A stretch of DNA of 64,000 bases. Source: Parascedosporium putredinis (taxonomy: Eukaryota > Ascomycota > Sordariomycetes > Microascales > Microascaceae). Both the position numbers and the translations under genes were made by a program. Shown in pieces: positions 61,368-64,000 of the stretch (the first letter of the stretch is position 1; each line of letters opens with the position of its first letter). The stretch spans positions 1,054,001-1,118,000 of the forward strand of contig CASHTG010000008.1 in the NCBI GenBank assembly GCA_949357655.1, read 5' to 3'. The notes beneath the pieces were generated by a model. That model worked only from the letters and a program-made list of their open reading frames with translations, searched no databases and was not told where the DNA came from.

Positions 61368-62727
61368 ATGAGCCGACCAAAGCAGCTTCACCTTACGGCG
61401 TTTATGCGCCCAGTGAGCTTACACACGGGTGCATGGCGATACCCGGGTTCGTATCCCGACGCCAACTTTAACCTCTCGCACCTCAAATCCTTCATCAGAG
61501 CACTCGAGGAAGCTAAGTTTGACGCCTTTTTCATGGCCGACCATCTTGCTGTGCTCAATATGCCAACTGAGGCACTCAAGCGGAGTCATACCGTCACCTC
61601 ATTCGAGCCTTTTACCCTGCTGTCAGCGCTCTCGCAGGTCACTGAGCGCATCGGACTCGCCGCCACGGCCTCCACCACGTACGACGAGCCGTACCATATC
61701 GCCCGCCGCTTTGCCTCTCTTGATCATATTAGCAACGGTCGCGCTGCCTGGAACATCGTGACGACAGGGAACCCGGAGTCATCTAAGAACTTTGGTTTCG
61801 ACGAGCACCTCGAGCATAGCAAGCGCTATAAGAGGGCGAGGGAATTCTATGACGTCGTGACAGGGCTATGGGACAGTTTTGCCGATGATGCCTTCGTGCG
61901 CGACCAGGCGACCGGCATCTTCTTCGACCCCGAGAAGCTTCACATCCTAAACCACAAAGGAGGTGACTTGAGCGTTAGGGGCCCACTAAATATCGCCCGG
62001 CCGGTCCAGGGATGGCCTGTCATCGTACAGGCTGGCCAGTCCGAGCCTGGGAGACAGTTGGCCGCCGAGACGGCCGAACTCGTGTTTTGCTCACCCCGAG
62101 ATATCCAATCGGCGAAAGACCTATATGCGGATATCAAAGGACGTTCTGCTAGAGCTGGAAGGAATCCTGATCACCTCAAGATTCTGCCAGCTGCTCTCAT
62201 CATCATTGGCGACACCATCGAGGAGGCTAAGAGTAAGCGCCTGCACCTAGATAGCCTAGTTCATTACGATAGTGCCATTGCATCACTCTCCGTCGTTCTC
62301 GGAACGGACGCTTCGGGCTTCGAGCCGGACCAATCTCTCCCTTTCAATCTCCCAGAAACAAATGGGAGTAAGTCAGCGCGAGAGAGCGCGCTCAAGCTCG
62401 CTGCCGAGGAGGGATTGACTGTGAGGCAGCTCGCCCAGCGCTACGGGGATATTCCGGCCTCGCTTTTGTTGGCACCCCGGGTCCGTCGCGGAGGAACTTG
62501 GGCAGTGGTTAGCCGAGTCTGCTTCTGACGGTTTCACGGTCGTTTTCCCCTTTGTACCGCAGGGAATCGAGGATGTTGCGCGGCGTCTAGTGCCAGAGCT
62601 CCAGCGGCGGGGCTCTTTCGTCAAGATTACGAGGGAACCACCCTGCGAGAACATTTGGGCCTACCTCGGCCGGAGAACCGCTTTTTTCAAGGGTCTACGC
62701 CAAATTCGACGGGGTAGTAGTTTTTAA
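61368..62727 (+). CDS. FMN-dependent monooxygenase, NtaA/SnaA/DszA type (luciferase-like fold)
   Basis: Flavin-dependent oxygenase that uses reduced FMN from a partner reductase. Family members act on nitrilotriacetate, streptogramins or organosulfur compounds. Motifs are FMRPVSLHTGAWRYPGSYPD, FDAFFMADHLAVL, TYDEPYHIARRFASLDHISN, GRAAWNIVTTGNPESSKNFG and GWPVIVQAGQSEPGRQLAAE. These are strongly conserved in this family. The frame is intact to about 62465; two missing bases near 62463-62482 then shift it, after which VAEELGQWLAESASDGFTVV and FVPQGIEDVARRLVPELQRR complete the usual C-terminus, ending near 62727. The partner reductase is not in the window. A P450 remnant follows 230 bp downstream on the same strand. 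Confidence 0.9.
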
Positions 62728-62954
62728 GTTTAAAGTAAAAGGTTGAATAGATCCAATAAAACGCGTTTGTTTCGCGTTATGACGACAAAGCTTCCATGAA
62801 TTCTTTTACACGTTCTTACGTATATGGCTCTAGAATTATTTAGTATTGATGATTACTATGCGCTAGTATCCGTCACCCTCCACTCTCTGCCGCTTGTAAA
62901 ACCGCGTATACAATGGCATCGCAACTCTTACATCCACTAAGTGCTTTATATATA

Positions 62955-64000
62955 TTCCGTACGCTGTTAGTAGTAAGTTCCCCCGCATCCGGATCTTTCC
63001 GACCCTGAAAACTATGATGTGATCTATAACGTTGGCAGCAAGTTTTATAAAAAGGCCAATCTCTACGGTGCGCTTGGCATCGAAGTCATGTTTAGCGCCG
63101 AATCCAACGAGCAACACCGCCGGTTACGTTCCCCAATGGGTCATTTTTCTCACGACGTGCCGTCTTTGACTTAGAGGGACTCGTGCAGGCCAAAATTGAC
63201 AAACTCTGTCAACGCATCCAAAAGACGCTGGACGAGGGTGACGCTATAGACCTCCGTGCGCGAAGCCGCGCTATCTCAGTTGATGTTATTACAGAGTACG
63301 CATTCGACGACTGTTGGGATCATTTGGACGACCCAACATTTTGTTCGTGGTTATCGGATGCGTTGATGGATACAGGTATCATGTGGTGGACGTTCCAGCA
63401 GTTTCCTTTCTTACAAGGTCCGATACAAGCTTTGCCGGAAGACTGGGCGAGGAAGATGAGCCCCGCGATGGCCCCGCGATGGACGGTTGGATGGATTGTG
63501 TGCAGAGGGCGCGGGAGTACGTCTTGAAGGTCAAGGACCAGTTTGATGCTGGGATCAAGCCTAGCCGACAAACTATTTTTCACGAGATTCTTGAATCTAA
63601 GAACCCGGGAACGGACAATCTGGGACCGCGACTGTTACGTACCTCGCTGGTGAAGCCCTCAGTTTCACTACTGCGGCCGCTGATACTACGGGTAACGCAA
63701 TCGAGATGTCCATCTATCATGTTGTCACGAGTCCACGGATTTATAAGCGACTTCATGAGGAGCTTGCCAAGGCGTTCCCGGATCCACATGAGGAATTGAG
63801 CTTGGCAAAGCTAGAGAAACTACCCTATTTAACGAGTGTCGTTGAAGAAGGCCAGCGGTAAGTCAAAAGTCAAACTTAACACGGTCAATATATCGCCGGA
63901 AATCTAACTCACGCGAAGGCTCTCTTTTGGCGTCATCGGTCGACTTCCTCGTACCACGCCTGAGGGCGGTGCTATTTTCCATAGCCATTACATAGCGGCC
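62955..64000 (+). CDS. Cytochrome P450, 5'-degraded, 3' end outside window
   Basis: Heme monooxygenase fragment. The recognisable part starts PPHPDLSDPENYDVIYNVG and continues NEQHRRLRSPMGHFFSRRAV, DVITEYAFDDCWDHLDDP, WWTFQQFPFLQGPIQALPE, MDCVQRAREYVLKVKDQFD and the I-helix region LSFTTAAADTTGN. The K-helix ExxR is in YLTSVVEEGQR, followed by an intron near 63858-63919 and LSFGVIGRLPRTTPEGG, cut by the window end before the heme cysteine. The expected N-terminal membrane anchor and first 60 to 90 residues are not readable in 62728-62955, where stops cluster (for example 62967-62976). Single-base gaps occur at T5 63144-63148 and near 63621. An 11-bp tandem duplication at 63461-63482 also breaks the frame. 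It may be a pseudogene. Confidence 0.8.
63461..63482. repeat. 11-bp tandem duplication inside the P450 gene
   Basis: CCCCGCGATGG occurs at 63461-63471 and again directly at 63472-63482. Reading with a single copy gives the uninterrupted KMSPAMDGWMDCVQRAREY, whereas both copies shift the frame by two bases. Confidence 0.9.

Noticed and set aside
1..64000. Secondary-metabolite backbone cluster
   Set aside because: No PKS, NRPS, terpene cyclase or DMATS gene is visible. The exporter, P450, monooxygenase and SDR are scattered, so I do not call a biosynthetic cluster.

Overview
The window is nuclear DNA of a filamentous ascomycete (Pezizomycotina). The evidence is many short introns (about 45 to 155 bp) with GT...AG ends, fungal-only families (Zn2Cys6 regulators, HET, Bys1, AA9) and generous intergenic spacing. 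I recognise 24 protein genes and no RNA gene, CRISPR array or intact transposon. The content is typical of an accessory or lifestyle-related region: six Zn2Cys6 regulators, two sugar-type MFS permeases, one ABC-B exporter, two sulfatases, two plant-cell-wall enzymes, small secreted proteins, a HET protein and several redox enzymes.

Layout. 1-8.4 kb: a Zn2Cys6 regulator (-, cut by the left edge), an ERG4-type sterol reductase (+), a secreted DUF3237 protein (+), a secreted protein of unknown function (-) and a glutathione S-transferase (-). 8.4-16.7 kb: a gene-poor stretch, a Bys1-family secreted protein (+), a Zn2Cys6 regulator (+) and an MFS sugar permease (-). 17.9-25.3 kb: an arylsulfatase (+), a secreted DUF1254/DUF1214 protein (+) and a single-pass membrane protein (+). 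25.7-36.5 kb: an ABC-B exporter (-) divergent from a Zn2Cys6 regulator (+), then a 6-phosphogluconate-dehydrogenase-like enzyme (-) and a fourth regulator (-). 37.3-45.1 kb: an SDR (+), a second sulfatase (-), a regulator (+) and an MFS permease (-). 46.8-50.5 kb: a HET protein (+) and a small beta-trefoil-like protein (+). 51.2-57.4 kb: an AA9 LPMO (-), a tiny secreted peptide (+), a feruloyl-esterase-type CE1 enzyme (-) and a combined C2H2/Zn2Cys6 regulator (-). 58.1-64 kb: an F-box protein (-), an FMN-dependent monooxygenase (+) and a damaged cytochrome P450 (+) running off the right edge.

Two points govern interpretation. First, about 30 reading-frame breaks occur in roughly 18 genes. Nearly all are explained by one base missing from a short homopolymer, and protein similarity continues in the adjacent frame. 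I read these as assembly (read-error) artefacts, not pseudogenes, so coordinates below span the breaks. Second, a 9-bp motif (CGGATCTCG / CGAGATCCG) occurs three times upstream of the second sulfatase and three times upstream of the 43-45 kb permease. The two sets bracket a Zn2Cys6 regulator. This suggests a small co-regulated sulfatase-regulator-permease module and is the most interesting regulatory signal I found.
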